Assembly: GCA_937941555.1 (NCBI GenBank) | Contig: CALDHJ010000598.1 | Coordinates: forward strand, 1 to 7,312 | Origin: an uncultured Granulosicoccaceae bacterium | Lineage (GTDB): Bacteria; Pseudomonadota; Gammaproteobacteria; CALCKW01 | Length of the DNA: 7,312 bases | Direction of reading: 5' to 3' | Translations under genes and position numbers: made by a program | The notes under the pieces: model-generated | Seen by the model: the letters and a program-made list of their open reading frames with translations, nothing else | Database searches by the model: none | What the model was told of the DNA's origin: nothing | Shown: piece by piece, positions 6,368 through 7,312 of the stretch | Position numbering within the stretch: position 1 is the stretch's first letter | How the letters are laid out: every line of letters starts with the position of its first letter

Positions 6368-7312
6368 TCAGCTTCGGGGAGGTGGGGTGGTGATAGTGGG
6401 CAGGGTCAAGCGTGCGAGGGTTCCGACGGCAGCGGGTTCGAGCGTCAGTGTACCGCCGACCAGTTTCGCGATCTGGTTGCTGATTGGCAGCCCCATGCCC
6501 ATGCCGTCGGGTTTGGTTGTAAACAGAGGATCAAACAGTTGCCGTGCCTCTTCGCTCGTCACACCGAGACCGCGATCGCGAACCGTAATGTGCACCAGCG
6601 ATTCGTCGCCCGCCGAGACGGCCACATCGATCCGGGATGAATCCGGGTCGACGACGGAATGTGACGTAGAGGTACTCAGCGCCGCATGTGCCGCATTCTC
6701 GATGAGGTTTCGCAGAATCTGTTCGATCTTGAACGGCTCGATGTCGCAGTACACCGCGACTGCAGCCGGTTCGAATTTCAGCGATATGCCGTTCGGCGGT
6801 TCGAACTGTTGGATATACCCTTCGAGCCAGGCGTTGATCTCGGTGGCTTCGGTGCGCGTGTTGTCGCCCAGGGCAATATCGCGGGACATTTCCAGCAACC
6901 GGCTGCAACGCTCTGCGTTGTCGTCCATGCGCTGCAACAGTTGGCGCAAATCCGGATGGGCATCTTTCAATTGCAGCGTGAGCAACTTGGTCGACGCGCG
7001 CACCACCGCCAGCGGATTTCTGACTTCGTGCACGACGGTGCCGAACTGTGCGCCGAGGGTTGCCATGGGCTGCTGCGACGCGAGTGCTTTGCGCAGCGCA
7101 GCGTTCTCCTGTTCCAACGCGCGAACGTCCGCTGGAGTCGAGGTTCGCAATGCGGCTGCTGCCTCGTTCAGCATGGCGGCAATCGACCTGGCCGGGTGTT
7201 GTGCGGGTTCGCCGTCGTGCTCCGGAGCCAAGGCCCGGGCTGATCGAAACGCGGTGGCGCGCCGCGTCTCCGAGGCCAGGCTGTCGAGGTGTCGCCCGAT
7301 GCGGTAGTGGAA
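6368..7312 (-). CDS. Sensor histidine kinase, N-terminus beyond the window
   Basis: The C-terminal 314 codons of a two-component sensor kinase. The frame has no stop up to the window edge. The nearest start-like codon is TTG at 7231-7229, and the 27 codons before it read as plausible protein (FHYRIGRHLDSLASE), so the true start is probably outside. Numbering from that TTG: a likely coiled coil at 36-57 (VRALEQENAALRKALASQQ), the phospho-acceptor box HEVRNPL with His68, the N box NLIENAAHA (175-183, Asn179), the G1 box DRGLGV (219-224), the F box FDPLFTTKPDG (233-243) and the G2 box GMGMGL (243-248). The ATP-lid is of the NtrB/FixL type. The loop between N and G1 boxes carries an extra Ser/Thr/Asp-rich stretch (186-200). 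No receiver domain follows; the protein ends TTPPPRS. Signal, membrane segments and partner regulator are not visible. Confidence 0.9.
   Translation of the reverse strand, partial: FHYRIGRHLDSLASETRRATAFRSARALAPEHDGEPAQHPARSIAAMLNEAAAALRTSTPADVRALEQENAALRKALASQQPMATLGAQFGTVVHEVRNPLAVVRASTKLLTLQLKDAHPDLRQLLQRMDDNAERCSRLLEMSRDIALGDNTRTEATEINAWLEGYIQQFEPPNGISLKFEPAAVAVYCDIEPFKIEQILRNLIENAAHAALSTSTSHSVVDPDSSRIDVAVSAGDESLVHITVRDRGLGVTSEEARQLFDPLFTTKPDGMGMGLPISNQIAKLVGGTLTLEPAAVGTLARLTLPTITTPPPRS

Noticed and set aside
6321..7307. 328-codon + strand frame opposite the histidine kinase
   Set aside because: It is antisense to a gene with all the kinase boxes, and its Ser/Arg-rich, low-complexity translation is typical of a shadow frame.

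Overview
The window holds ordinary chromosomal housekeeping DNA from a GC-rich gammaproteobacterium (roughly 60% G+C by eye). The evidence is the close similarity of PerM, DapA, Dxs, IspA and XseB to their Escherichia coli/Pseudomonas counterparts, and two conserved gene orders: dapA - small lipoprotein - metallo-beta-lactamase-fold hydrolase, and xseB-ispA-dxs. The species cannot be named from this sequence. No mobile element, CRISPR array, tRNA or rRNA is visible.

Left half, + strand: perM (a PerM/AI-2E-type membrane protein) starts two bases into the window. A 196-bp gap with small inverted repeats and a plausible sigma70 promoter separates it from dapA. Then dapA, a 57-residue lipoprotein gene and a YycJ/WalJ-like hydrolase gene follow as a tightly coupled unit, each junction a TGATG stop/start overlap. 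The lipoprotein sits where many gammaproteobacteria carry bamC, which makes it the most interesting object here.

Right half, - strand: reading right to left, a sensor histidine kinase whose N-terminus lies beyond the window edge, then a gap of about 100 bp with a candidate terminator, then xseB, ispA and dxs. xseB and ispA overlap by 8 bp and both begin with GTG. Dxs makes 1-deoxy-D-xylulose 5-phosphate, the entry point of the MEP isoprenoid pathway, and IspA uses the pathway's C5 end products to build farnesyl diphosphate. XseB, a subunit of exonuclease VII, is a conserved neighbour without an obvious metabolic link. The two halves converge: the hydrolase and dxs stop codons are 22 bp apart with no evident terminator.

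I looked for an undescribed system and did not find convincing evidence of one. The observations worth checking are the tiny lipoprotein in the bamC slot, the truncated kinase next to the isoprenoid genes, and the unusual start and junction architecture.
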